From assembly GCA_905221605.1 (NCBI GenBank), contig CAJNDS010002368.1:592311-656310 (forward strand): a stretch of DNA of 64,000 nt. Direction: 5' to 3'. Position numbers and translations under genes: made by a program. Positions 11,939-23,130 of this stretch are shown here, in pieces (the stretch's first letter is position 1; every line of letters begins with the position of its first letter). The notes below the pieces were generated by a model. That model did no database searches. It was not told where the DNA came from and worked only from the letters and a program-made list of their open reading frames with translations. Source of the stretch: Symbiodinium natans (lineage: Eukaryota; Sar; Dinophyceae; Suessiales; Symbiodiniaceae).

Positions 11939-12462
11939 CACGACCGGTGAAGGGTTTACGGGCGAAAGGCCTGAACCCCTAAAGCATCGTCTTACGTGAA
12001 GGTTCAGGGTTGGGTATGGCTACAGGTCTCTGGGGTGGATGTAAGTATCACCATACACACAGTATCACCATAAGGGGCCTCAAATGATTCAACAAACAGA
12101 TCTCTAGAAGTGCACACAGGATTGGGGATCCCATAGAAACATCAGCAGACGTGCGAATCACCCCCAGCGAGTGGTAACTTACTCAGGCTTGCGCACACAC
12201 CTCACTTACAAGTAGCCTAAGCTGCGAAGGTTGTATCTGTCACTATAACACTAAACCCTAAACCCTAAACCCTAAACCAAAAAGCCCTAGACCCTAAACC
12301 GTAAACCCTGAACCCTAAACCCTAAACCCTAAACCCTAACCCTAAACCCTAAACCCTACAGTGGACAACTGGCCCCGGGACATGATATGAAACACCCGCA
12401 CGCCGGCCCAGGGAGTGAGAACAAGAACACACACGACTTCCCCAAGGCCCTAGCTAGGGGTT
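11939..12462. repeat. unique spacer plus C-rich CCCTAAA array
   Basis: A unique segment (11939-12245) with no gene precedes a C-rich telomere-type array at about 12250-12357 and a 100-bp spacer. One phrase near 12001 (GAAGGTTCAGGG) resembles a family I end but has no visible partner. Confidence 0.6.
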
Positions 12463-12700
12463 TAGGGTTTTTGGGGTTTGGGTTTTAGGGGTTTAGGGGT
12501 TTAGGTGTTTAGGGTTTTTGGGGTTTGGGTTTGGGGTTTAGGGGTTTAGGGGTTTAGGGGTTTAGGGGTTTGGGGGTTTGGGGGTTTGGGGTTTAGGGGT
12601 TTAGGGGTTTAGGGGTTTGGGGGTTTAGGGGTTTAGGGGTTTGGGGGTTTAGGGGTTTAGGGGTTTAGGGGTTCAGGGGTTTAGGGGTTTAGGGGTTTGT
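12463..12700 (+). repeat. 8-bp TTTAGGGG array flanking the giant TIR block
   Basis: The array is dominated by the 8-mer TTTAGGGG, with interspersed TTTGGGGG, one TTCAGGGG and TTTTTGGGG. The order of variants at its right end (TTTGGGGG, three TTTAGGGG, TTCAGGGG, then TTTAGGGG units) recurs in the array just right of the second TIR block at 59797-59952. Confidence 0.9.
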
Positions 12701-12705
12701 ACGTA

Positions 12706-12732
12706 GGACCTTTAGGGTCTATTTGGCACGCC
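12706..12732 (+). repeat. left terminal inverted repeat of copy 1
   Basis: Twenty-seven bases match the reverse complement of 23104-23130 without a mismatch. Similarity continues loosely for about 7 bp inward (TCGTTTG against CCTTTG). Confidence 0.85.
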
Positions 12733-12740
12733 TCGTTTGC

Positions 12741-14985
12741 CGCCGGGAAATCCCTAGATTTGATTTTTCAAGGATTTCATGAAATTTAAAATGCCCAAAA
12801 AACCCTTGAAATCCTTAAAAAATCAAATCCCGGGATTTAATATTTTAAGGATTTCAAGGATTTTTTGGGCATTTTAAATTTCATGAAATCCTTGAAAAAT
12901 CAAATCCCGGGATTTAATTTTTCAAGGATTTCAAGGATTTCATAAAATTTAAATACCGGAAAACCTCCCCTCCCCACCCAGAGTACGGGAAGACCACGCG
13001 GATTTTAAAATTTATGAAACCCTTGAAATCCTTGAAAAACTAAATCCCGGGATTTGATTTTTCAAGGATTTCATAAAATTTCAAATGCCCAAAAACCCTT
13101 GAAATCCTTAAAAAATCAAATCCTGGGATTTAATATTTTAAGCATTTCAAGGATTTTTTGGGCATTTTAAATTTTATGAAATCCTTGAAAAATCAAATCC
13201 CGGGATTTAATTTTTCAAGGATTTCAAGGATTTCATAAATTTTAAAATCCGCGTGGTCTTCCCGTACTCTGAGTGGGGAGGGGGGGGTTTGCTTTTGCAG
13301 GAGTTCCGGTATTTAAATTTTATGAAATCCTTGAAATCCTTGAAAAATTAAATCCCGGGATTTAATTTTTCAAGGATTTCATAAAATTTCAAATGCCCAA
13401 AAACCCTTGAAATCCTTAAAAAATCAAATCCTGGGATTTAATATTTTAAGGATTTCAAGGATTTTTTTGGCATTTTAAATTTTTATGAAATCCTTGAAAA
13501 ATCAAATCCCGGGATTTAATTTTTCAAGGATTTCAAGGATTTCATAAATTTTAAAATCCGCGTGGTCTTCCCGTACTCTGAGTGGGGAGGGGGGGGGTTT
13601 GCTTTTGCAGGAGTTCCGGTATTTAAATTTTATGAAATCCTTGAAATCCTTGAAAAATCAAATCCCGGGATTTAATTTTTCAAGGATTTCATAAAATTTC
13701 AAATGCCCAAAAAATCCTTGAAATCCGTAAAAAATCAAATCCGGGGATTTGATATTTTAAGGATTTCAAGGATTATTTGGTCATTTTAAATTTTATGAAA
13801 TCCTTGAAAAATCAAATCCCGGGATTTAATTTTTCAAGGATTTCAAGGATTTCACAAATTTTAAAATCCGCGTGGTCTTCCCGTACTCTGAGTGGGGAGG
13901 GGGGGGGTTTGCTTTTGCAGGAGTTCCGGTATTTAAATTTTATGAAATCCTTGAAATCCTTGAAAAACTAAATCCCGGGATTTGATTTTAAGGATTTCAT
14001 GAAATTTAAAATGCCTAAAAAATCCTTGAAATCCTTAAAAAATCAAATCCCGGGATTTGATATTTTAAGGATTTCAAGGATTTTTTGGGCATTTTAAATT
14101 TCATGAAATCCTTGAAAAATCAAATCCCGGGATTTAATTTTTCAAGGATTTCAAGGATTTCATAAATTTTAAAATCCGCGTGGTCTTCCCGTACTCTGAG
14201 TGGGGAGGGGGGGTTTGCTTTTGCAGGAGTTCCGGTATTTAAATTTTATGAAATCCTTGAAATCCTTGAAAAATCAAATCCCGGGATTTGATTTTTCAAG
14301 GATTTCATGAAATTTAAAATGCCCAAAAAATCCTTGAAATCCTTAAAAAATCAAATCCCGGGATTTAATATTTTAAGGATTTCAAGGATTTTTTGGGCAT
14401 TTTAAATTTCATGAAATCCTTGAAAAATCAAATCCCGGGATTTGGTTTTTCAAGGATTTCAAGGATTTCATAAATTTTAAAATCCGCGTGGTCTTCCCGT
14501 ACTCTGAGTGGGGAGGGGGGGGGGTTTGCTTTTGCAGGAGTTCCGGTATTTAAATTTTATGAAATCCTTGAAATCCTTGAAAAACTAAATCCCGGGATTT
14601 AATTTTTCAAGGATTTCATGAAATTTAAAATGCCCAAAAAATCCTTGAAATCCTTAAAAAATCAAATCCCGGGATTTAATATTTTAAGGATTTCAAGGTT
14701 TTTTTGGGCATTTTAAATTTTATGAAATCCTTGAAAAATCAAATCCCGGGATTTGATTTTTCAAGGATTTCAAGGATTTCATAAATTTTATAATCCGCGT
14801 GGTCTTCCCGCACTCTGAGTGGGGAGGGGGGCGTTTGCTTTTGCAGGAGCTCCGGTATTTGAAGTTTATGAAATCCTTGAAATCCTTGAAAAACTAAATC
14901 CCGGGATTTAATTTTTCAAGGATTTCATGAAATTTAAAATGCCCAAAAAATCATTGAAATCCTTAAAGAACTAAATCCCGGGGTT
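12741..14985. repeat. satellite A: about 309-bp AT-rich palindromic tandem repeat
   Basis: The landmark CGTGGTCTTC recurs at 13252, 13561, 13871, 14179, 14487 and 14797, giving a period of 308-310 bp. Each unit contains several AAATCCCGGGATTT palindromes joined by GGATTTCAAGGATTT words, plus a G-run followed by GTTTGCTTTTGCAGGAGTTC. Around 12965-13008 the landmark appears once in reverse complement, so the array flips direction near its left end. It is non-coding. Confidence 0.9.
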
Positions 14986-14989
14986 CGGT

Positions 14990-15128
14990 TTAGGGTTTAG
15001 GGTTTAGGGTTTAGGGTTTAGGGTTTAGGGTTTAGGGTTTAGGGTTTAGGGTTTAGGGTGTAGGGTTTAGGGTTTAGGGTTTACGGTTTAGGGTTTAGGG
15101 TTTAGGGTTTAGCGTTTAGGGTTTAGGG
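14990..15128 (+). repeat. TTTAGGG array inside the giant TIR element
   Basis: About 20 nearly perfect TTTAGGG units follow satellite A directly. The second block has the same array but shorter (about 51672-51788), so its copy number has changed since duplication. Confidence 0.9.
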
Positions 15129-15270
15129 TAATATCCTTGAAACCCTTAACAAAAATCAAATACCGGATTTGATTGTGTAAGGAGTTCATAAAAAGTTAAG
15201 ATACCGAAAAAGAACTTAAACCCTTTAAAATCAAACCCCGGGAATTGTCTTTTCCAGGATTTCAGACATA

Positions 15271-15812
15271 CCCGCTCATTGCCCATCCCACATCACCCCG
15301 CATCATCTCCCATCATCTCCCATCGTTTCTCTCATCCCCCATCATGCCCCATCATCCCCCAATCATCCCCCATCATCTCCCATCATTTCGGGAGGGGTGA
15401 AAGGGATGATGGGGGATGATGGGGGATGAGACAGTCAGCCCCCTTATCATGTCCCATCGTCTCTCTCATCCCGCGTCATCCCCCATCATCCCCCATCATC
15501 CCCCATCATCCCCCATCATCCCGCATCATCCGCCATCATCCCCATCATCTCCCATCATCCCCCATCATCCCCCATCATCATTCCCCATCATCTCTCATAA
15601 TCCCTTTCACCCCCCCATCATCCACCATCATCCCCCATCAGCCCCCATCATCGTCCCCGATCAGCCCCTATCATGCCCCATCATGTCTCTCATCCCGCGT
15701 CCCCCATCATTCCCCATCACCCCCCATCATCTCCCATCATCCCGCATCATCCCCCATCATCCCCCATCATCATTCCCCATCATCTCCCATAATCCCTTTC
15801 ACCCCCCGTCTT
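15271..15812 (+). repeat. CCCATCATC-rich tandem repeat
   Basis: Units of about 9-10 bp with the core CCCATCATC are repeated, with an inverted GGGATGATGGGGGATGATGG patch at about 15400-15425. The long proline/serine/histidine-rich open frames here simply translate this repeat in three frames and are not genes. Confidence 0.9.
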
Positions 15813-17836
15813 GAGGGGTTAGTGACTGCCCTAGAGGTTAATCGTATGTCCCCCCGCTTCGTGTTGTTGTGATTTGGTAGGGGCCCAGAGGTTTGTATGA
15901 GTTGTTTTCTTCGTTCGTGTTGTAAGGGTTTTGTGAGGGCCCCGGAGGTTTGTCGCATGTCCCCTTTCTTCGTGCTTGTAGGGTTTGGGGAGTGTCTAGA
16001 TAATTGTCAAAAATCATTCCTTCCGCGCTCGTACTATGAGGGGCTAGTGGCTGCCCTAGAGGTTTGTCGTATATTCCCCCGCTTCGTGTTCCTGAGATTT
16101 GGTAGGGGCCAGAGGCTTGTCATATGTCCCCTCCCTTCGTCCCTTCGTGTTGTGAGGGTTGCATTCGGCCTTGGAGGTTTGTCGTATGTTCCCTTTCTTG
16201 GCGTCTAGATGATTGTCATCATAAGTCATTTGCTTCCGTGGTCGTATTATGAGGGCTATTGACCGCCCTAGAGATTTGTCGTATGCCCCCCTGCTTCGTG
16301 TCCTGTGAGTTGGGAGGGGCCTAAAGGTTTATCTTTTGTCCCCTCCCTTCGTCCCTTCGTATTGTAAGGGTTTCGTGAGCGCTCTGGAGGTTTTTCATAT
16401 ATCCCCTTTGTTCGTGCTTGTAGGGTTGAGGGAGTGTCTAGATGATTATCATATATCATTTGCTTCCGCAGTCGCTATGAGGGTATTGATTGCCCTAAAG
16501 ACTTCTCGTGTGCCCCCCCGCTTCGTATTCCCGTGATTTGGTAGGGGTCTAGAGGTTTGTCGTAATTCCTCTCCCTTCGTTCCTTCGTGGGATGTTTGCG
16601 TGTGTCCCCTTTCATCGTGCTTGTAGGGTTTGGGGAGCCTAGACGACTGATATATATATATATATAATTCGATTCCGTGCTCGTATTGTGAGGGGCTAGT
16701 GATCGCCCTAGAGGTTTGTCGTATGTCCCCCCGATTCCTGTTCCTGAGATTTGGTGGGGGCCTAGAGCTTTGTCGTATGTCCCCTCCTTTCGCCCCTTCG
16801 TGTTGTAGGGGTTTTGTTGGGCCTTGAAGGCTTGTCGTGTGTCCCCTTTCTTCGTGCTTGGAGAGTTTGAGGAGCGTCGAGATGATTACCATACATCATT
16901 TGCTTCCGTGCTCGTACTATGTGCGGTTAGTGACTGCCTTAGAGGTTTGTCGTATGTCCCCTTCCTTCGTCCCTTCGCGTTGTATGGGTGGTAAGGGTTT
17001 TGTGAGGGCCCTGGAGGCTAGTCGTATATCCACTTTCTTCGAGCTTGTAGGGTTTGGGGGGGAGCGTCTAGAGTCTAGATGATCGTCATATATGATTTGC
17101 TTCCGTGCTCAAACTATGAGGGGCTAGTGACTGTCATAGAGGTTTGTCATTTGTCCCCCCGGTTTCCTTGGTCCTGTGATTTGGTAGGGGCTTAGAGGTT
17201 TGTCATATATTCCCTCCCTTCGTCCTTTCGTGTTGCAAGGGTTTTGTGAGAGCCCTGCAAATTTGCCGTATGTCCCTTTTCTTCTTGCTTGTAGGGTTTG
17301 GGGAGCGTCTAGACGACTGACATATGTAATTTGATTCCGGGCTCGTATTGTGCGGGGCTAGTGACTGCCCTAGAGGTTTGTCGTATGCCCTCCGCTTCCT
17401 TGTTCCTGTGATGTAGTAGGGGCCTACAGGTTTGTCGTGTGTCCCCTTTCTTGGCATCTAGATGATTGTCATAAGTCATTTGCTTCTGAGGTTTTTTTTT
17501 GGTCCCCTCCCTTCGTCCCTTCGTGTTGTAAGGGTTTCGTGAGCGCTCTGGAGGTTTTTCGTATGTCCCCTTTGTTCGTGCTTGCAGGGTTTGGGGAGTG
17601 TCCAGATGATTATCACATATCGTTTGCTTCCGCAGTCGCTATGAGGGTATTGATTGCCCTAAAGATTTCTCGTGTGTCCCCCGCTTCGTATTCCTGTGAT
17701 TTGGTAGGGGTCTAGAGGTTTGTCGTAATTCCTCTCCCTTCGTTCCTTCGTGGGATGTTTGCGTGTGTCCCCTTTCTTCGTGCTTGTAGGGTTTGGGGAG
17801 CCTAGACGACTGATATATACATATATATATATATAT

Positions 17837-19955
17837 GGTACCCCCCCCCCAGTGACCTACCCTTTTTCGCCTTGTCTCAAGTCACCCAGCTGCACTGCAA
17901 GCAAACTCGGTGTGCAATATAGCGTATTTCTAGGGCGTAGACTAAAATACAACAAAAATCGCATACACGGGACAGTAGAAAAACCAAAAATACCAAAACC
18001 AAAAAAAAACAAAACCAACAAAACCAAAACCAAAAAAAAAAAAAAAAAAACAAAAAAACCAAAACCAAAAAAACCCAAAAAAAACAATTCTCTGGGACTC
18101 TCAGGAATCCCTATGGGGCTTCTCCAAGAGTCCCGGAAAATTGTTTTTTTTTGTTTTTTTTTTGGTTTTTTTGGTTTTGGTATTTTTGGTTTTTTGGTTT
18201 TGGTATTTTGGCTTTTTGGTTCGCCTTCACGGTCACGAGGCAACAACTACACATTTTTCAGTGTGCTTATGCTAATTGTGCTTTTCAGAAATAGTATACA
18301 AGTGGTCTTTCTAGTGCTTCAGAACTATTTGTTTCGTTATTACGTAAGTAGAGCCGCTAGTGTTTAGTGCATCTTTTGGTTGTACTCAAGTGTAGTAGAC
18401 CTTATTCAGCCATTACTTGGTGCTCTGGTAGCTAAATTCGCAGGGATAATATTTGCCTGGTAAATGCGATTAATTATCTAGAAGCAGCATTTGCAATACT
18501 CGGCTTGAGGAAAAGCATTTATTGCTTAGAATTGTTTGGTTAAAAAGTGACTCCTACTCGTCCAGGGATACCCCAAAACCCTATAATCCAAACTTCACCA
18601 GAGATTCTCCTGAAAAGCTTGCGCTTTTGGATGTTTTTATGTATTTGTGAACTGGCCTTCACTAAGTAGTTTTCTAGGATTCTTGTGCATTTGTTAAGCC
18701 TGATTGTGCAAGTTGCGAAAAAGCATAGCATATATGTGGTCTTTATTGAATACTTCAGACATGTTTGTTTCATCGTTATGTAAGTAGAACCGCTTCTATT
18801 TCCATTATTGTGCATTTTTAAGCTTGCTTATGCAAATTGTGCTTTTCAGACATAGTATATAAGTGGTCTTTATTGAATACTTCAGCAATTTTTGTCTCAT
18901 TGTTATGCAGGTAGAACCGCTTCCATTTCCGTTAGTGTTTATTTCGTATTGGGTTGAGTATGGTCCTTTAAATAGTATTCACTTGGGTCAAATTGGGCTA
19001 TTTGCCTAAGAATTCCTCTAGTAGTTAAATTCGCATAGAATGAATACTTCAAAAAAAGGATTGTTTCATGAATATGTAAACATAAGGTGTTTCATTTGAC
19101 TTTGCAGATAGTATTTCAATAATACTTTGCCTGGTATAAACACAACTGTTTCAATGCATGAGTTGCTCAACAAAGCACTATTTGCCCTTTAAACCACACT
19201 TTGCCATATTTTTTTTTGTTGAATATGGTGCTTCTTTCGTATTTTGGTTGAGTATGGTCCTTTAAATGGTATTCACTTGAGTCAAATTGGGCTATTTGCC
19301 TAATAATTGCTCGAGTAGCTAAATTCGCATAAAATGATTATTTCAAAAATAAAAACGATTCATGAATATGTAAACATAAGGTATTTCAGTGGACTTTTCA
19401 GAGAGCATACTTTGCCTAGTACAAACACAATTGTATAAATACAGTAGTTGCTCAACAAAGCATTATTTGCACTTTAAACGCACACTTTGCCATATTTTGG
19501 TTGAGAATGGTGTCTATTTCGTATCTTGGTTGAGTATGCTCCTTTAAATAGTATTCACTTGAGTCAACTTGGGCTCTTTGCTTAACAATTTCTCCAGTAG
19601 TTAAATTCGCATAGAACCAAGAAAAATGTTTCACTATTTGATTAATACTTTGCCTCGTACAAACACACTTGTATAAATAAATTAGTTGCTCAACAAAACA
19701 TTAATTGCCCTTTAAACGCACAATTTGCATAGAAAGCCACAAATCTAAACATCTAAAGACAGCATTGTCCGCTTCAGATTCAAAATGTAGATTCTTCCAA
19801 TGCTGGCTTATCGGGGTCTGTGAGGTGGGTGTCCCAGTAACTGTCCTTCAATACCCGGTGATTAACTACGCGACTTTTGGGCCTTCTTTGTTATATTTTG
19901 TTAAAAAGGCCTAAAAAGGCCGAAAAAGGGTAGGTCGCTGGGGGGGGGGGGTAGC
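17837..19955. mobile_element. nested 2.1 kb TIR element in satellite B, copy 1
   Basis: The left end reads GGTACCCCCC, then AGTGACCTACCCTTTTTCGC. The right end (to 19955) is the near-exact reverse complement, with AGCGACCTACCC and GCTACC. It sits in a TA tract that is part of satellite B: uninterrupted subunits such as 16637-16680 show the empty site. The interior has a long A/C-rich hairpin, three roughly 125-bp repeats (near 18293, 18729, 18856) and three roughly 285-bp repeats (near 18952, 19246, 19528). No transposase is visible. Confidence 0.8.
17979..18223. repeat. A/C-rich to G/T-rich foldback hairpin in the nested element
   Basis: A left arm of AAAACCAAAAATACCAAAACC words is matched by a right arm of GGTTTTGGTATTTTTGG words. 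The apex contains GGGACTCT and AGAGTCCC as an inner stem. The lysine/proline-rich and phenylalanine-rich open frames on the two strands are translations of these arms. Arm lengths differ in the second copy. Confidence 0.8.
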
Positions 19956-22255
19956 ATATATATATATATATATATATCGATTCCGTGCTCGTATTGTGAG
20001 GGGCTAGTGATTGCCCTAGAGGTTTGTCGTATGTCCTCCCGATTCTTGTTCCTGAGATTTGGTAGGGGCCTAGAGCTTTGTCGTATGTCCCCTCCTTTCG
20101 CCCCTTCGTGTTGTAGGGGTTTTGTTGGGCCTTGAAGGCTTGTCGTGTGTCCCCTTTCTTCGAGCTTGGAGAATTGAGGAGTGTCGAGATGATTACCATA
20201 CATCATTTGCTTCCGTGCTCGTACTATGTGGGGTTAGTGACTGCCCTAGAGGTTTGTCATATGTCCCCTTCCTTCGTCCCTTCGCGTTGTATGGGTGGTA
20301 AGGGTTTTGTGAGGGCCCTGGAGGCTAGTCGTATATCCACTTTCTTCGAGCTTGTAGGGTTTGGGGGGAGCGTCTAGAGTCTAGATGATCGTCATATATG
20401 ATTTGCTTCCGTGCTCAAACTATGAGGGGCTAGTGGCTGTCCTAGAGGTTTGTCATTTGTCCCCCCCGTTTCCTTGGTCCTGTGATTTGGTAGGGGCTTA
20501 GAGGTTTGTCATACGTTCCCTCGCTTCGTCCTTTCGTGTTGCAAGGGTTTTGTGAGAGCCCTGCAAATTTGCCGTGTGTCCCCTTTCTTCTCACTTGTAG
20601 GGTTTGGGGAGCGTCTAGACGACTGACATATAATTTGATTCCGTGCTCGTATTGTGAGGGGCTAGTGATTGCCCATGATTGCCCTAGAGGTTTGTCGTAT
20701 GTCCCCCCGATTCCTGTTCCTGAGATTTGGTAGGGGCTTAGAGCTTTGTCGTATGTCCCCTCCTTTCGCCCCTTCGTGTTGTAGGGGTTTTGTTGGGCCT
20801 TGAAGGTTTGTCGTGTGTCCCCTTTCTTCGTGCTTGGAGAGTTTGAGGAGCGTCGAGATGATTACCATACATCATTTGCTTCCGTGCTCGTACTATGTGG
20901 GGTTACTGACTGCCCTAGAGGTTTGTCGTATGTCCCCTTCCTTCGTCCCTTCGCGTTGTATGGGTGGTAAGGGTTTTGTGAGGGCCCTGGAGGCTAGTCG
21001 TATATCCACTTTCTTCGAGCTTGTAGGGTTTGGGGGAGCGTCTAGAGTCTAGATGATCGTCATATATGATTTGCTTCCGTGCTCAAACTATGAGGGGCTA
21101 GTGGCTGTCCTAGAGGTTTGTCATTTGTCCCCCCCGTTTCCTTGGTCCTGTGATTTGGTAGGGGCTTAGAGGTTTGTCATACGTTCCCTCGCTTCGTCCT
21201 TTCGTGTTGCAAGGGTTTTGTGAGAGCCCTGCAAAATTGCCGTGTGTCCCCTTTCTTCTCACTTGTAGGGTTTGGGGAGCGTCTAGACGACTGACATATA
21301 ATTTGATTCCGTGCTCGTATTGTGAGGGGCTAGTGACTGCCCTAGGGGTTTGTCGTATGCCCCCTCCCCCGCTTCCTTGTTCCTGTGATGTAGTAGGGGC
21401 CTACAGGTTTGTCGTATGTCCCCTGCCTTCGTCCCTTCGTGTTGTAAGGCTGATAAAATTTTTCTGAGGGCCCTTGGAGATTTGTCGTATGTCCCCACGC
21501 TTAGTGTTCCTGAGATTTGGTAGGGGCCAGAGATTTGTCGAATGTCCCCTCCTTTCGTCCCTTCGTGTTGAAATTGCTTTGTTGGGGGAAGGTTTGTCGT
21601 ATGTCACCTTTCTTTCTTCTTAGAGGGTTTGGGGATCTTCTAGAAAACTGTCATATATCATTTGCTTCTGTGCTCGTATTATGAGGGGCTGGTGTTTGTC
21701 ATAGAGGTTTGTCGTATGTCCCGCCGCTTTCTGTTCCTGCGATGTGGTAGGGGCCTAAAGAGGTTTGTCGTGTGCCCCCTCCCTTCGTCCCTTTGAGTTG
21801 CAAGGGTTTTGTTGGACCTGGAAGATTTATCGTATGTCTCCTTTCTTCGTGCTTGTAGGGCGTGGGGAGCGTCTAGATGATTATCATATATGATTTGCTT
21901 CCGTGCTCGTATTATGAGGGGCTAGTGACTGCCCTAGAGGTTTGTTTTATGTCTCCCTGCTTCGTGTTCATGTGATTTGCTAGGGTCCTGGAGATTTGTC
22001 GTATGTCATTTTACCATATACGAAATTAGATACAATCCCTTCGTCCCTTCGTGTTGTAAGGGTTTCGTGAGGGTCCTAGAGGTTTGTCGTATGTGCCCTT
22101 CCTTCGTCCCTTCTTGTTGTAAGGGTTTTGTGAGGGCCCTGCAAATTTGCCGTATGTCCCTTTCTTCGTGCTTGTAGGATTTGGGCAGCGTCTAGATGAT
22201 TGTCATTATCATTTGCTTCCGTGCTCGTACTATGAGGCGCTAGTAACTGCCCTAG

Positions 22256-22937
22256 ACCTTCAGGGCCCTCACAAAACCCTTACAACACGAAGGGACGAAG
22301 GGAGACGACATACGACAAACCTCTATCATCTAGATGCTCCCCAAACCCTACAAGCAAGAAGAAAGGGGACATACGACCAACCTCCAGGGCCCTCACAGAA
22401 CCCTTACAATAGGAAGGAATGAAGGGAGGCGACACACTACGAACCTTTAGGCCCCTACCAAATCACAGGATCACGAAGCGGGGGCGTCATCTGACAAACC
22501 TCCAGGCCAATCACTAGCCCCTCATAATACGAGCACGGAAGCACATGATATGTGATTATCATCTACACACTCCCCAGACCCTACAAGCACGAACAAAGGG
22601 GACATACGACAAACCTCCAGGACCCTCCCAAAACCCTTACAACACGAAGGGACGAAGGGAGGGGACACACGACAAACCTTTAGCCCCCTACCAAATCACA
22701 GGAACACGAAGCGGGGGGACATACGACAAACCTCTAGGGCAGGCACTAGCCCTCATAATACGAGCACGGAAACACATCATATATGTTAATCATTTTGATG
22801 CTCCCCCAAAACCTATAAGAACGAGAAAGGGGAAGCACACAAACCTCCAAAGCCCTTACAAAACCCTTACAACACGAAGGGACGAAGGGAGGGGACATAC
22901 GACAAACCTCTGGCCCCTACCAAGTCACAGGAAACCC
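22256..22937 (-). repeat. inverted stretch of satellite B
   Basis: At about 22256 the array switches to reverse complement: CAGGGCCCTCACAAAACCCTTACAA replaces the forward words, shown here only by its type. It then continues for about 680 bp. This makes a large foldback with the forward array. Confidence 0.85.
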
Positions 22938-22984
22938 CGAGGGTGCTTGCCTAAGTCTGGCTGTTGGCCGGCTGGATCTACATT

Positions 22985-22989
22985 TACTG

Positions 22990-23040
<51 letters not shown>

Positions 23041-23072
23041 CTACTACTCCTACTACTACTACCACTACTACT
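22985..23072 (+). repeat. CTA trinucleotide microsatellite
   Basis: About 88 bp of (CTA)n with a few CTC interruptions. The equivalent tract in the second block (59672-59732) is about 61 bp, so it has changed length between copies. Confidence 0.9.
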
Positions 23073-23103
23073 TTCAAGAAGTTTTGTAAATAGTAAACAA
23101 AGG

Positions 23104-23130
23104 GGCGTGCCAAATAGACCCTAAAGGTCC
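23104..23130 (-). repeat. right terminal inverted repeat of copy 1
   Basis: The segment reads GGCGTGCCAA to CTAAAGGTCC on the plus strand and is the exact reverse complement of 12706-12732. The same 27 bases end the second block at 59764-59790. Confidence 0.85.

Larger units (their letters stand above)
15813..22255 (+). repeat. satellite B array (interrupted by a nested TIR element)
   Basis: Subunits carry GGTTTGTCGTATGTCCCC, TTCGTCCCTTCGTGTTGTA and GCTTCCGTGCTCGTACTATG. The last landmark recurs at alternating distances of about 195 and 230-240 bp. At 20211, 20408 and 20639 it repeats at 20880, 21076 and 21307, giving a 668-bp higher-order unit. A nested element splits the array at 17837-19955. 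The many short open frames with similar translations are products of the repeat. Confidence 0.9.
12706..23130. mobile_element. giant non-coding TIR element, copy 1
   Basis: A 10,425-bp block is bounded by perfect 27-bp inverted repeats at 12706-12732 (starting GGACCTTTAGGG, ending TTGGCACGCC) and 23104-23130. Inside, in order, are satellite A, a TTTAGGG array, a CCCATCATC-rich segment, satellite B with a nested TIR element, an inverted stretch of satellite B and a CTA microsatellite. No transposase or any other credible protein is visible, so if it is a transposon it is non-autonomous. No target-site duplication is obvious: the left flank is G-rich TTTAGGGG and the right flank is C-rich CCCTAAAC. 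A nearly identical copy lies at 50201-59790. A segmental duplication with fortuitous inverted ends is the main alternative. Confidence 0.7.

Noticed and set aside
15271-15812. Regularly spaced repeats considered as a CRISPR array
   Set aside because: There are no unique spacers of constant length. It is a simple tandem repeat in a eukaryotic context.
15416-15872. Long Ser/Pro/His-rich frames (and 52084-52533)
   Set aside because: They are translations of CCCATCATC repeats, open in more than one frame, with no domain.
17750-18367. 205- and 213-codon frames with Lys/Pro and Phe-rich stretches (also 54416-55057)
   Set aside because: They cross from satellite B through the A/C-rich hairpin of the nested element. 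The reverse strand is equally open.
22545-23093. 182-codon frame ending in poly-Thr
   Set aside because: It reads through inverted satellite B and the CTA microsatellite. Its length differs in copy 2 because the repeat length differs.
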